The notes: generated from the letters alone by a model not told the origin. A stretch of DNA of 64,000 bases from Rhizobium tumorigenes (GCF_003240565.2 NZ_CP117256.1:620001-684000), one strand, 5' to 3'. Positions 16,233 to 25,632 are shown, counted from the first letter of the stretch. Program-made: numbers and translations.

Positions 16233-16853
16233 TTGCGCAGCTCCAGATGCATCGCACGCAATGGCAAGCTCATAATAGCGGCAGGGATAACGGGATCGTA
16301 ACGCGCCGATCTTGATGACCGACTCGACAGAGCGGCTGTCGGCCTCCGTCACCTCCGTACCGAGAACATGGATATGCGCGGCAGACCCCACCTGGATAAC
16401 CTGGCCTGTTTTCTCGTCCATTTCCTCGCCTTCTCCTCCCGTGCCTATCTCCTTTGTCTTGAGCCTCTCCCAGGGGAAGTCCGAGCCACGTGCGGGTGCA
16501 AACCGAAAGGTGAACGTTCCTCCTTGCGGATAATCAAGTTGCACGATGCTGACTTTGTCGTGCAAAACGACGCCCAGCCGCCGGCCATTCGGCGGCAGAG
16601 GCTTCAAGGATGCGGGATAAGCGTCGCTCCGGGCAGGATTTTCCGCCTCGGGTTGCGATTGCCACTGGTCGATTGTCACCTCCTGCGGCACGATGATCAC
16701 CGTCCCGCCTTGTCCGAGAAGCGGCCACTGAAGATAGATGGTTAGATCGGACAGCATGTGCCTGTCGTCCTCTGCACTGGAGCATGACGACAGGGCGATG
16801 CCGAGGCACAGCAGAATGAGCAGATGCGCGTTTCGAAGCCAGGCACTACACAC
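16230..16853 (-). CDS. Lipoprotein of unknown function at the decayed PAAR locus
   Basis: 207 residues from GTG at 16853 (AAGGTGA upstream). Signal peptide with lipobox: LLILLCLGIALSSCSS, lipidated Cys at residue 24. The mature part contains VIIVPQEVTIDQWQSQPEAE, DKVSIVQLDYPQGG and a C-terminal ALRSRYPCRYYELAIACDAS. No family recognised. Lipoproteins coded beside PAAR effectors are often periplasmic immunity proteins; that is the likely role here by context. Confidence 0.65.
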   Translation of the reverse strand: MCSAWLRNAHLLILLCLGIALSSCSSAEDDRHMLSDLTIYLQWPLLGQGGTVIIVPQEVTIDQWQSQPEAENPARSDAYPASLKPLPPNGRRLGVVLHDKVSIVQLDYPQGGTFTFRFAPARGSDFPWERLKTKEIGTGGEGEEMDEKTGQVIQVGSAAHIHVLGTEVTEADSRSVESVIKIGALRSRYPCRYYELAIACDASGAAQ

Positions 16854-17062
16854 TTGTCACCTTGGGAGTTGAGATCGATCCGGACGCAGTCCTATAATGT
16901 TGCAGTATCGGACGTTAAAGCATGCCACGCCCTGAGGAAAAGCTGCGGAGAAGCGTTCCCAAATCCTCGCGCCGCCTGTCATCTATCCTATAAACCATAT
17001 CATGTCCGCGATTAGGAATAGCTGTCATCGCAGCCTCTGTATCGGAATGAGAAAGGAATGCC

Positions 17063-17266
17063 ATGCGCCCAGCAGAAGTAACGACCTCAATAGGCTCTCT
17101 CCTTTTGGCGCTCCCTTTGGCAGTGATGGCATTCGCCCCCGTCGCAATGGCCGAGACCGAGCGCGAAAGCGTGGCAAGAACGCTCGTGGAGCCAGCCTAT
17201 CCCATATGGCTGGCCCAAGCGAGGGCTTGGACCACCGACATTCAGCTTATGAAAGCGATGATATAA
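17063..17266 (+). CDS. Exported N-terminal part of an interrupted signal-peptidase-like gene
   Basis: 67 residues: signal peptide SIGSLLLALPLAVMAFAPVAMA, then a short mature part ending at TAA (17264-17266). The same frame continues after the stop straight into the signal-peptidase-like frame at 17282, so this is probably the 5' part of one gene split by a nonsense change. It could also be an independent small periplasmic protein. Confidence 0.5.
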   Translation: MRPAEVTTSIGSLLLALPLAVMAFAPVAMAETERESVARTLVEPAYPIWLAQARAWTTDIQLMKAMI

Positions 17267-17281
17267 GACGCGATCGGTGGT

Positions 17282-17890
17282 TTGGCCGCACAACTGCCGT
17301 CGGATTGCAATGTGGCCCGCATGAAGCGCGACATATGCGGCATAAAACTCTTCAACGTTCCTTCGTCCTCGATGTCGCCGACTATACAGGAAAACGAAAT
17401 GATCGCCGCACAGGTATTGGACTATAAAACTGTCAGACGCGGAGATCTCATCGTGCACAAGGCGAGGTTCCAAGGTGGTGACGAAACCGTTGCCCTTACT
17501 CGGATCATCGGTCTGCCAGGCGAAACGGTGAAAATGCGAAACGGTCATGTCTTCATCAACGGAAAGGAAATGATCGTGGCCGCTACCGGCCAAGTCATTA
17601 AGGAGGAGTTTTTCGCCGGACAAGTCTATTTGGAAACCACGCCCGAAGGCCGCAGTTACGCGACGCTGCTGTCATTCAATACGCCTCCAGGCGTGGTGAA
17701 CGACCTTGGGCCTGTGACCCTTCCGGAAGATAGCTATTTCGTGCTCGGCGATAATCGCGACAACTCTGTGGATAGCCGCTATCGGCGTGACTTCAACCGC
17801 GATGGCCTGGTTAGGAAAGAAGGCATCTTAGGGGTAGCCCTGTCGGTTTTGGTATCTAAGGACCCGGATCGGGTCGGCAAGCAACTATGA
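17282..17890 (+). CDS. Signal peptidase I (S26)-like protein without catalytic lysine
   Basis: 202 residues in the same frame as the piece just upstream. S26 features: Ser motif VPSSSMSPTI near residues 26-35, box RRGDLIVHK, box TRIIGLPGETVKMRNGHVFI near 73-92, and the C-terminal box YFVLGDNRDNSVDSRY. In active enzymes a Lys stands directly before the Arg of the R-[VI]-[IV]-G-L-P-G motif; here it is Thr. With no membrane anchor and no general base it is probably not a working signal peptidase. The start is uncertain (TTG at 17282, ATG at 17324). Confidence 0.7.
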   Translation: MAAQLPSDCNVARMKRDICGIKLFNVPSSSMSPTIQENEMIAAQVLDYKTVRRGDLIVHKARFQGGDETVALTRIIGLPGETVKMRNGHVFINGKEMIVAATGQVIKEEFFAGQVYLETTPEGRSYATLLSFNTPPGVVNDLGPVTLPEDSYFVLGDNRDNSVDSRYRRDFNRDGLVRKEGILGVALSVLVSKDPDRVGKQL

Positions 17891-18151
17891 AGCAGGGCTT
17901 TTACGATGAGACACTGCGCACCGGACGGCCTGCCAGGCTGCCTTAAGGGGTGGGGGTCACCGACTGGGCCTGAGAGAAGCAAGAAACTGCAGGGCGCTGT
18001 TGCTTCATGGAGGGTATAAGTTGGGTATTGTTGGAGTGCTTATGTGAATTTTTAGAAGAGGTTACATCTGGACTGAAGCCTTTGCTATCGTGCCGTCAAT
18101 CCGTGGATTGTTGAAAAGTCTGGAACTGGGAGAACTCATTTGTCGCGGTTC

Positions 18152-18174
18152 GAAGGCGCCCGTGCGGCGCCTTC
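18152..18174 (-). terminator. Hairpin after the M20 amidohydrolase gene
   Basis: Perfect 9-bp stem (GAAGGCGCC with GGCGCCTTC) and 5-base loop, 23 bases past the stop of the minus-strand gene. No long U-run. The remaining part of the gap 17891-18151 shows nothing else. Confidence 0.6.
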
Positions 18175-18196
18175 AGTAGGGATCTAGACATCTGCC

Positions 18197-19378
18197 TCAT
18201 GCGTCAAGGTAGCGTTCTGTCAGGCGCGCCCACATCGCTGCGCCGGCGGTCAGGCTATCGTCGGCAAAATCATACCTTGCACTATGGAGAATAGCCGAGT
18301 TCATGCCGTTGCCGAGACGCAGGAAACTGCCGGGCTTATGCTGGAGGAAATGCGAGAAGTCTTCGCTGCCTGGAATGAGCGGGCAAAGAGCAACATTTCC
18401 CTTACCAACCAGCTCCTCGGCCACCATCTTTGCAAACTCCGTTTCCTTCTCGGAATTGACCACTACTGGATTGCCATAGGTGTAGTCCGTTTCGACGGTT
18501 GCGCCGAAGCCGTCGACGAGGGACTGGGTGAGCTTCTTGATGCGATTTTCGAGGGTCTCTCGAACCTTCGGATCGAACGAGCGAACCGTCATTAGCATCC
18601 GGGCGGATTCAGGTATGACGTTGGCGACCTCGCCGGCGTGGATGGCGCCGACTGTGATAACGGCCGTCTGGGTCGGATCGATATTGCGGGAAATAACCGA
18701 CTGTAGGGCAACGACCAGATTGCAGGCAACCAAGACCGGGTCAATAGTGAGATGCGGGCGCGAGGCGTGGCCGCCTTTGCCGGTGATCCGGACTTCAACA
18801 GTGTCGGCTGCCGCCATCAACGGTCCGGAGCGCATCAGCCAACTGCCTTCGGGGGCGCCGGGGTGGTTGTGGAGGCCGAAGATGGCGTCGAACGGGAAGC
18901 GCTCGAAGAGGCCGTCTTCAATCATCGCCTGGGCACCACTGAAGCCACCGGCCTCTTCGGCCGGCTGGAAAATGAGGTTGACCGTGCCGTTGAACTTTCG
19001 CGTGCGCGCGAGATATTCGGCAGCGCCCAGCAATACCGTGGTGTGGCCGTCATGACCACAGGCGTGCATAGTCCCCGGCACCTGGCTGGCATACGCCTTG
19101 CCGGTCTGTTCCGTGATCGGCAGGGCGTCCATATCGGCACGAATGGCGATGCTTTTCTTGCCGGCTCCAGCCGTCATACGGGCAACGATCCCGTGGCCAC
19201 CGACATTGCGTGCCACCTCGTAGCCCCAGCCTTCCAACTTGTCAGCCACGAAACGTGAAGTCTCCGCCTCCTCGAACGACAGCTCGGGATGCGCATGAAG
19301 ATGCTGGCGGATAGCGCGCAGTGCCGCGTCCATTGGCTCAAAATCCGAAAGGCGGGCGAAGTCGTTATCGATGGTCAT
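18197..19378 (-). CDS. M20-family amidohydrolase (hippurate/N-acyl-amino-acid hydrolase type)
   Basis: About 393 residues; ATG at 19378 gives MTIDNDFARLSDF, an in-frame ATG lies 21 bases upstream. Metal-site motifs of the M20D amidohydrolases are complete: IRADMDALPI, HACGHDGHTTVLLGAAEYL, FQPAEEAGGFSGAQ, GLHNHPG and the late His in ILHSARYDF. The dimerisation domain segment GKGGHASRPH is also present. It cuts N-acyl amino acids or auxin-type conjugates in the cytoplasm; the substrate is not decidable. Last gene of the minus-strand transporter operon. Confidence 0.9.
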   Translation of the reverse strand: MTIDNDFARLSDFEPMDAALRAIRQHLHAHPELSFEEAETSRFVADKLEGWGYEVARNVGGHGIVARMTAGAGKKSIAIRADMDALPITEQTGKAYASQVPGTMHACGHDGHTTVLLGAAEYLARTRKFNGTVNLIFQPAEEAGGFSGAQAMIEDGLFERFPFDAIFGLHNHPGAPEGSWLMRSGPLMAAADTVEVRITGKGGHASRPHLTIDPVLVACNLVVALQSVISRNIDPTQTAVITVGAIHAGEVANVIPESARMLMTVRSFDPKVRETLENRIKKLTQSLVDGFGATVETDYTYGNPVVVNSEKETEFAKMVAEELVGKGNVALCPLIPGSEDFSHFLQHKPGSFLRLGNGMNSAILHSARYDFADDSLTAGAAMWARLTERYLDA

Positions 19379-19413
19379 GTTTGTTCCAATTTTTTGCATG
19401 CTCTGTCCAGAGA

Positions 19414-19432
19414 CGGCCGCACGATGCGGCCG
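19414..19432 (-). terminator. Intercistronic hairpin before the amidohydrolase gene
   Basis: Perfect 8-bp stem CGGCCGCA with TGCGGCCG and a 3-base loop between the ABC ATPase stop (19478) and the amidohydrolase start. It may tune expression of the last gene or partly end transcription. Confidence 0.55.
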
Positions 19433-19477
19433 GTTTGTCTATTAGACCCGACGTGAGCAACCGTTGGCCAAGTGACC

Positions 19478-20272
19478 TCACAGGAATCGCGACAGGAAGG
19501 CCTGCGTGCGCGGGTGCTGCGGATTACTGATCACATTCTCAGGTCTGCCCTGTTCGACGATGTGGCCACCATCCATGAAGACAACCCGGTCGGCAGCTTC
19601 GCGGGCGAAGCCGATCTCGTGAGTAACCACGATCATCGTCAGGCCCTGCTTTGCCAGATCCTTCATCGCTGCCAGCACTTCACCGACCAATTCGGGATCA
19701 AGCGCCGAAGTCGGTTCATCAAAGAGCATCAGCTTTGGTCTGATCGCCAAGGCGCGGGCAATCGCCACGCGCTGCTGCTGGCCGCCGGACAACTGGCGGG
19801 GATAGGCATGGGCCTTCTCAGACAGGCCGACACGTTCCAGCAGCCGCTTGGCGCTCTCGATCGCCGTCTTGCGGCTCTCGCCGTGAACGCCGACTGGCGC
19901 CTCGATGATGTTTTGCAGCACTGTCATGTGCGGGTAGAGGTTGAACTGCTGGAACACCATGCCGATCTTGCGCCGCTGGCGAGCAATCCCATTGGGGGAA
20001 AGCTTCTCCAGCCGATCGTTGCGGACCGTGTAGCCGATCTGCTCACCATCCACCTCTATGTATCCCTGCTGGATGGCTTCGAGGTGGTTTATACAGCGCA
20101 GAAAGGTGGATTTCCCCGAGCCTGAAGGACCAAGTACGACCACGACTTCGCCCGGCATGATGTCGAGGTCGATGCCCTTCAGCACTTCGAGCTCATCGAA
20201 GGACTTGTGGACGTTACGGGCCTGCACGAGAGGTTTTGCGGTAGCGCCAGCTGCACTGGATACTGCGGTCAA
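19478..20272 (-). CDS. Polar amino acid ABC transporter ATP-binding protein (GlnQ/HisP type)
   Basis: 264 residues. Walker [16 protein letters not shown] near 53, signature [16 protein letters not shown] near 155, Walker [16 protein letters not shown] near 178 and switch [16 protein letters not shown] near 212. The [20 protein letters not shown] start of the PAAT family is typical. Its start overlaps the end of the permease gene by 4 bases. It drives import by the adjoining permease and binding protein. Confidence 0.93.
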   Translation of the reverse strand: MTAVSSAAGATAKPLVQARNVHKSFDELEVLKGIDLDIMPGEVVVVLGPSGSGKSTFLRCINHLEAIQQGYIEVDGEQIGYTVRNDRLEKLSPNGIARQRRKIGMVFQQFNLYPHMTVLQNIIEAPVGVHGESRKTAIESAKRLLERVGLSEKAHAYPRQLSGGQQQRVAIARALAIRPKLMLFDEPTSALDPELVGEVLAAMKDLAKQGLTMIVVTHEIGFAREAADRVVFMDGGHIVEQGRPENVISNPQHPRTQAFLSRFL

Positions 20273-21198
20273 TGGCTCGCCTCCTCTTTGGGAACTGCGA
20301 CAGGCCTTGTCGTGCCGCTGGGCCGACGGTCGCTTCGGCCGTAATAGGCTTCGATATAGCTCTGGCCGATATTCAACACCGACGTAATGAGGAGGTACCA
20401 GACGACGGCGACCATCAGCATGGGTACGATCTCGAAAGTGCGGTTGTAGATCGACTGTACCGAGTAGAGCAGGTCAGCCATGGCAATGACGCTGACCAAG
20501 GACGTTGCCTTGATCATGCTGATCAGCTGGTTGCCGGTCGGCGGTACGATCGAGCGCATCGCCTGCGGGATGACGATCCGCCGCAGGGCACGCGCCTTGG
20601 TCATCCCGAAAGCCTCGGCGGTTTCAGCTTGGCCGCGATCAACCGACAGGAGACCTCCGCGAATGATTTCCGCCATATAGGCCGCTTCATTGAGCGCGAG
20701 GCCGACGACCGCCGCCGTCATCGGAGTGATGACCGAGTTGGTGTCCCAGCTGATCAGCGAGGGACCGAAGGGGATCGCAATCGACAGCTGCGGGAATAGC
20801 GTCGACATGTTGTACCAGAAGATCAACTGCACCAGCAGCGGAGTGCCGCGGAAAACCCAGATGAACAGCGACGCAAAACCACTTGCCAGCCGGTCATCAG
20901 ACATTCGCATGATGGCGATCAGGAGGCCGAGCACGACGCCGATGGCCATGGCGACGACGGTCAGTCCAAGGCTGACATAGAGGCCACTGATGACGGTTGG
21001 ATCGAAGAAATACTGGGCGACCACAGGCCACCCAAAATTCTTATTGTTGGCAACGATCCAGGCGAAATCCGCAACAAGGATCGCGATGACCACCCAAAGG
21101 GCAAAGCGTCCTGTCCTAAACGGTGCGTGGGCCGTCGCCACATCGCGGAAGTCTGCACCGTCCGAAGGCGGTGCATGGGGTTCGATATCGGTGCTCAT
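20269..21198 (-). CDS. Polar amino acid ABC transporter permease
   Basis: 309 residues from ATG at 21198, which overlaps the binding-protein stop as ATGA; an open stretch further upstream belongs to the shadow of that gene. Membrane segments include [16 protein letters not shown] and the HisM/GlnP domain with [17 protein letters not shown] and the EAA loop [21 protein letters not shown] single permease gene suggests a homodimer in the membrane. Confidence 0.92.
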   Translation of the reverse strand: MSTDIEPHAPPSDGADFRDVATAHAPFRTGRFALWVVIAILVADFAWIVANNKNFGWPVVAQYFFDPTVISGLYVSLGLTVVAMAIGVVLGLLIAIMRMSDDRLASGFASLFIWVFRGTPLLVQLIFWYNMSTLFPQLSIAIPFGPSLISWDTNSVITPMTAAVVGLALNEAAYMAEIIRGGLLSVDRGQAETAEAFGMTKARALRRIVIPQAMRSIVPPTGNQLISMIKATSLVSVIAMADLLYSVQSIYNRTFEIVPMLMVAVVWYLLITSVLNIGQSYIEAYYGRSDRRPSGTTRPVAVPKEEASH

Positions 21199-22091
21199 TT
21201 GGGAAGCTGTCCGCCGAGATTGATGCCGGGCGCTTTGATGATATTGTTCTCGAGGCCCCACTTCCGCATGATTGCGACATAGGTCCCGTTATCCATCAGC
21301 ACTTTCATCGCATCCACCATGATAGGACCGAGCGGCGACCCCTTCGGCACGACGGCACCCTGGAAAATATCCTCAAAGCCGTTCTTCTGTCCAACGCCGG
21401 TCAGTTCGAGCTGGCCATTGGCCTGGCTAACGAAATAGGTGAGCGGCGCCTGCGAGGAGAAAAAGGCATCGGCACGCTTGGAACGGACGGCCAAAATCGA
21501 GCTCGGCTGGTCGGTATAGGACTGTACCTCGACAGCGCCCTTGCCGTCGGCATTGCATTTGTCGGACTGGGACTTGATCACGCGTTCGGCAGACCCGCCT
21601 GCCATCACCGATATACGCCTCCCACAGGCTGTATCCAGTGAGGTGATACCCTTTGGGTTGCTCGTCTGAGTGGCGAACACAACGAATTCCTGTACCCAAT
21701 CGACGAAATCATTCGACGTTTCACGATCTTTGTAGTCGCCGACAGGCCCGAAGGCGAACTGGTAGCGGCCGGAATTCACGCCGGCGAGCAATGCCGGAAG
21801 ACCGCCGACGGTTTCGTGCTCGATTCTGACGCCGAGCACTTGCCCGAGTGCTTCCGTCAGATCGGCGCTGGCACCGGTCATAACGGTGCCGGTCACGATC
21901 TCGTAGGGAGGGAACGAACCGTTGTTGACCGAGATCATCTTGCCTGACGTCTTGATGGCATCCGGCAGTTTGGCGTGCAGGTCCGCGTCGACCGATAGCT
22001 TAGGCATAGCAGCGTCCTCAGCCATCGCGGTGCCCGAAATGATCATGCCTGCCAAGGCAAGGTAGGTCATTTTCTTCAGCGACATGTTCAT
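21195..22091 (-). CDS. Amino-acid-type ABC substrate-binding protein
   Basis: 298-residue periplasmic family 3 binding protein. Signal peptide MTYLALAGMIISGTAMAED. The mature part has family signs: SVNNGSFPPYEIVTGTVMTG, ADLTEALGQVLGVRIEHETV, and VRSKRADAFFSSQAPLTYFV. It is followed 33 bases earlier in the transcript by the NMT1-like gene, so all genes from 23105 to 18197 are probably one operon. Confidence 0.92.
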   Translation of the reverse strand: MNMSLKKMTYLALAGMIISGTAMAEDAAMPKLSVDADLHAKLPDAIKTSGKMISVNNGSFPPYEIVTGTVMTGASADLTEALGQVLGVRIEHETVGGLPALLAGVNSGRYQFAFGPVGDYKDRETSNDFVDWVQEFVVFATQTSNPKGITSLDTACGRRISVMAGGSAERVIKSQSDKCNADGKGAVEVQSYTDQPSSILAVRSKRADAFFSSQAPLTYFVSQANGQLELTGVGQKNGFEDIFQGAVVPKGSPLGPIMVDAMKVLMDNGTYVAIMRKWGLENNIIKAPGINLGGQLPK

Positions 22092-22124
22092 TCCCCTTCT
22101 TTGATTGCGGTACTGGTTGTCGAA

Positions 22125-23105
22125 CTACGCTCCAAGGCCAAGTCGGCTGCCATCGGTATCAAATTTGAAGAGCTCCAGCGGCGAAAGCTGCCGCGGCAGG
22201 ATGCCCTGCGCATGGAGTTCGCCGGCGAAATCGACAATCATCTTGTGGTTTGCGGCAAGACCGCTGGCGTCCCACCCTTCCGGCAGTTCAAGCGAGGTCT
22301 TAAGCAGTTCATCGAACATCCAGGGCGAGGTCTCGGCATATTTGCGGCGCTTGCTCAGCCAGACGCGCTGGGATTCGTCAATGACCTCACTCAGTTCGGA
22401 GATGATCCAGGGATTTTCTTCCACGATCTCTGCCTTGATGCCGATGAGGTGCATGCCGGGTACATATCCCACCTCTGCGAAATATTGGCGCTCGGCACCC
22501 CTGAAATCGGAAAGAACCTGCCGAAAGGGGGAGCTGTTGGCAAAATAACCATCTGGCATGAAAGGCGTGAAGATGGCGTCGAGCTTTCCTGCAATCAGCA
22601 GATCGATCATCGCTTGCTCGCCGGGAGCGGCCTCGATGCGGCCTTTCCGTCCAAAGCCATCAAGACGATCTGTGATCGGGTGCGCTTCGGTGAGGCGCCC
22701 CGCATACCACATCACGTCCTCGATATCGACACCTTCGCGGCGAAGAACGGCACGCGTCCACGTGTTGCCCGAGTCACGCCAGCCCGTCACTCCGACACGC
22801 TTGCCGGCGAGTTGCGAAAACTCGGTAATCGGGCTGCCTTTCAGAGTGATAACGCAACGATGACGAAAACCGCGCATGATAAAATTCGGAATGCCCACCA
22901 CGCTCGTGTCCCCGTCGATGCAAAGCTGCGCATAGCGGCTGAAAGACATTTCGGCAGCGTCGCATGTATCGCTTTTGCCCACATGGGGGACGAGGGTGCT
23001 GACGCGCTCGACATGGATATCAAGCTTCGACGACGAAACATCGCCGAGGATGAGGGGCGTCATATAGTCCCAGTCCCGTAGGGCAAGTCGAAGGGCAATC
23101 GTCAT
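22125..23105 (-). CDS. 4,5-dihydroxyphthalate decarboxylase/NMT1-like protein
   Basis: 326 residues without signal peptide, a periplasmic-binding-protein-like fold of the Pht5/NMT1 type. Recognisable parts: MTIALRLALRDWDYMTPLIL at the start, then SFSRYAQLCIDG, SVVGIPNFIMRGFRHRCV, GKRVGVTGWRDSGNTWTR and GYVPGMHLIGIKAEIVEENP. The family includes 4,5-dihydroxyphthalate decarboxylase, but most relatives lack a proven reaction. As first gene of an uptake and hydrolysis operon under a MocR regulator it could process the released acyl (perhaps aromatic) part. The role is uncertain. Confidence 0.75.
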   Translation of the reverse strand: MTIALRLALRDWDYMTPLILGDVSSSKLDIHVERVSTLVPHVGKSDTCDAAEMSFSRYAQLCIDGDTSVVGIPNFIMRGFRHRCVITLKGSPITEFSQLAGKRVGVTGWRDSGNTWTRAVLRREGVDIEDVMWYAGRLTEAHPITDRLDGFGRKGRIEAAPGEQAMIDLLIAGKLDAIFTPFMPDGYFANSSPFRQVLSDFRGAERQYFAEVGYVPGMHLIGIKAEIVEENPWIISELSEVIDESQRVWLSKRRKYAETSPWMFDELLKTSLELPEGWDASGLAANHKMIVDFAGELHAQGILPRQLSPLELFKFDTDGSRLGLGA

Positions 23106-23144
23106 CGTTTATCCACTCAAAAATTCCTGTACGACCGATGATTA

Positions 23145-23190
23145 AATGTTCAATTTATGCTGATCAAATGGTATTACGTTATTGAACATT
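23145..23190. promoter_or_regulatory. Perfect inverted repeat in the MocR divergent promoter
   Basis: AATGTTCAAT at 23145-23154 and its exact complement ATTGAACATT at 23181-23190, centres 36 bp apart, lie in the 100-base divergent promoter between the transporter operon and the MocR gene. The spacing (about 3.5 helical turns) fits a dimeric regulator bound to two sites. The right arm includes a TTG that could be mistaken for the start codon. Confidence 0.65.
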
Positions 23191-23205
23191 AAAAATGATG
23201 GAAAA

Positions 23206-24534
23206 ATGAGCGAAGTTCTGGACGTAGCCTGGTTTGCTGAAAAAATAACCGATCGGACGATCCGTGGGATTGGGATGGAGACGAGCGCCCTGATCCGCAG
23301 CGGCGCGCTGCCTGTCGGCACCAAGCTGCCTGCCGTGCGCGATCTCGCCTTTGCGCTCGGCATCAGCCCTGCAACAATTTCTGAAGCCTGGAGCGAGTTG
23401 CGACGGCAGAAAATCATCAGCGGCCGTGGACGCAACGGCACATGGGTGAGCGGCGATCGCTTCGTCGCAAAACCCGAACGGCTTGCAAGCTCCGGCAACT
23501 ACGGCGTGGACGTGCTGAACCTGACGGCGGCTGTACCGGATGTAACCTTGCTGCCGAAGCTCACCGAAGCGATGGTCTATGGGGCATCTGCGGAAAACCT
23601 GAACAGTTATGAACGCAGCCGTATCCTGCCGGAGCTGGAAGCCGCCGTCCGGGAAGGCTGGCCCTACGAGCCCGAGGCATTTCTCGCAACCAACGGCGGC
23701 TACAACGCCGTTTATACGATGATGAACGCCCTGGTCATGCCAGGAGCCGCCGTAGCGATCGAGAACCCGACCGCAATGAGGCTTTTGGATATTCTCGAGG
23801 ATCGTGGTGCCCGCATTGTTCCCGTCGAATGCGATCGCCACGGCCCCCTGCCCGCCTCCCTTGAGGCCGCTATGAAGTACCGTCCCGTTGCCTTCGTCTT
23901 TCAGCCGCGCGTGCACTCGGTCACCGGCCAAAGCGTCAGCACCGAGCGAATGGGCAGCCTTGCCGAAATCCTCCGGAACACCGATACGCTGATCGTCGAA
24001 GACGATGGCATTGCCGACATTGCCGACCAGCCTCGGCAGTCGCTTGGGCGTCTCTTTCCTCAGCGGGTCATCCATATCTTCTCTTTTTCGAAGACGCATG
24101 GACCGGATCTGCGCCTCGCCGTGCTTTCGAGTTCGCAGGCCATCGTCGAACAGATCCAGTCCTACCGCAGCTTTAGCGCCGGCTGGACAAGTCGCATTCT
24201 GCAAGCCGCCGGCGCTTGGCTGATCCGCGATCCTGCAACACAAGAAACTCTCCAGCGGGCCAAGGCGATTTATGCGCAGCGGCGCGGTGGCCTCGTCCAG
24301 GCGCTGCAGGATCGGAACATAGATGCAGCACATGGCGGTGGCCTTTGCGCGTGGGTTCCTGTTTCATCTGAACCTTTCGCGATGGTCACACTCGCCGCAC
24401 GCGGGATCGCCGTTTATCCCGGCAACAAGTTTTCGCTGTTGCCGGGCAACTACCTGCGGGTTGCGACGGCCACGCTCTCCGATCGCTGCATCGAGGTCGC
24501 AGATGCGATCGCACTTGGAGTGTCTCATGACTAA
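23206..24534 (+). CDS. MocR-type regulator (GntR winged helix plus aminotransferase fold)
   Basis: 442 residues from ATG at 23206; a TTG at 23182 would extend it into the inverted repeat. N-terminal GntR helix-turn-helix: LIRSGALPVGTKLPAVRDLA then GISPATISEAWSELRRQKII. C-terminal class I aminotransferase domain with YGASAENLNSYE, IVEDDGIADI and the PLP-lysine segment FSFSKTHGPDLRLA. Such proteins sense PLP or amino-acid adducts. It diverges from the transporter and amidohydrolase operon and probably controls it. Confidence 0.92.
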   Translation: MSEVLDVAWFAEKITDRTIRGIGMETSALIRSGALPVGTKLPAVRDLAFALGISPATISEAWSELRRQKIISGRGRNGTWVSGDRFVAKPERLASSGNYGVDVLNLTAAVPDVTLLPKLTEAMVYGASAENLNSYERSRILPELEAAVREGWPYEPEAFLATNGGYNAVYTMMNALVMPGAAVAIENPTAMRLLDILEDRGARIVPVECDRHGPLPASLEAAMKYRPVAFVFQPRVHSVTGQSVSTERMGSLAEILRNTDTLIVEDDGIADIADQPRQSLGRLFPQRVIHIFSFSKTHGPDLRLAVLSSSQAIVEQIQSYRSFSAGWTSRILQAAGAWLIRDPATQETLQRAKAIYAQRRGGLVQALQDRNIDAAHGGGLCAWVPVSSEPFAMVTLAARGIAVYPGNKFSLLPGNYLRVATATLSDRCIEVADAIALGVSHD

Positions 24535-25260
24535 GCGTCAACCGGGCACACCAAGCAATTCCGTCCCGTAGGTTCCTGGCCACACCCCTGACGTCTGTCG
24601 TTCCTTGGGTAAAGCTCTCCGAAACCGCGCTTCAGGACGCGGCCTCTGTGGCCTTCCTTGAAGGAAACGCAAGGGTGCCAAGGCGGTGACTGATGACGCC
24701 CTGTCAAAGCGACTGGCAACCCTGGCACCGACGGCCTTCGTGACATCCGCGACCGTGCCATTTTGATAGTGGCATTCGCGTCTGGCGGACGGTGTCGCAG
24801 CGATAGTGCCAGTTTGCGCAGAGAGCAGCTCACGGTCGAGACGCCATTCACTGTCGAATGCACCCCGCCTGCCCTCTCTCGCAATCGGTCGCACAAAACG
24901 TCAAAGCTGAGCACGATGAAGCAGTCTATCTGAGGGAGCGAGCCGTAGATCCGCTCAACGCGTGGCTTTCTGCTGCCAGGATCGATTGCGGTAACCTGTT
25001 TCGGGCACCGATCGTTGAGGCAATATTTCGAAGCGGGCACCGGAGCCACAGGCGCTCAACGCATCGTCAAGTCCACAACGAAGCGGGCAGTTTTGGATCC
25101 GGGAAGCTTTTCTCGCACGGACTGTTATCACCGAGGCTGCCAACCGCTCCATCCCCTCCCCGAGGCAATGCTGCAGTCGCGCCATCGGTCAGTGCAGAGG
25201 CTTCCCAGCTACGACGACCGCATAAGACGCAGGGGCAGAGCGACACGCCCTGCTTGGTTA
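24535..25260. other. No supported gene
   Basis: 726 bases with several overlapping frames on both strands, none with a recognisable protein pattern or good start signal. Possibly decayed sequence. Confidence 0.5.
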
Positions 25261-25632
25261 TCATGGCGAGCGTAACGGTAGCTTTTGCTTTTGCAGAAGA
25301 ACCGCGCCGGCCGCAGCCTGGCTCGCCCCGCTCGCAATCGTAGCCCCAACGACGTCAAGCAGGCCAGGGAAGCGCTCGTCCAGCTCAGTGCGCCGAAGCG
25401 CGTTCATATGGGAGACGCCCTCGTTACGGGTCAACACGAGGCCCGCTTCACGCAAGACCCGGAAGTGATGCGACACGCTCGATTTGGGGCGACCGCCGTC
25501 CAGCGCACTGCAAGTTGCCTCGTCCGTGACGCAAAGCTTCTGGACGATTTCAAGACGCACAGGGTCACTGAGCGCGTAGAACACTTGCTCGATGCTGATC
25601 TCGTGCATAGCCGGATGCTTCATAATTCTCAT
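25261..25632 (-). CDS. ArsR-family transcriptional regulator
   Basis: About 123 residues; ATG at 25632 or 25623 are both possible. Winged-helix features: FYALSDPVRLEIVQKLCVTD, then KSSVSHHFRVLREAGLVLTR and NEGVSHMNALRRTELDERFP. No Cys pair of the classic metal site is seen (single Cys residues only), so the signal may not be a metal. It diverges from the Old Yellow Enzyme gene 101 bases away and probably represses it. Confidence 0.9.
   Translation of the reverse strand: MRIMKHPAMHEISIEQVFYALSDPVRLEIVQKLCVTDEATCSALDGGRPKSSVSHHFRVLREAGLVLTRNEGVSHMNALRRTELDERFPGLLDVVGATIASGASQAAAGAVLLQKQKLPLRSP

Noticed and set aside
22101..23081. Plus-strand frame of 326 residues
   Set aside because: Mirror of the NMT1-like gene, which has coherent motifs and operon spacing on the minus strand.
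23179..24333. Minus-strand frame of 384 residues
   Set aside because: Antisense to the MocR gene with its helix-turn-helix and PLP lysine motif.
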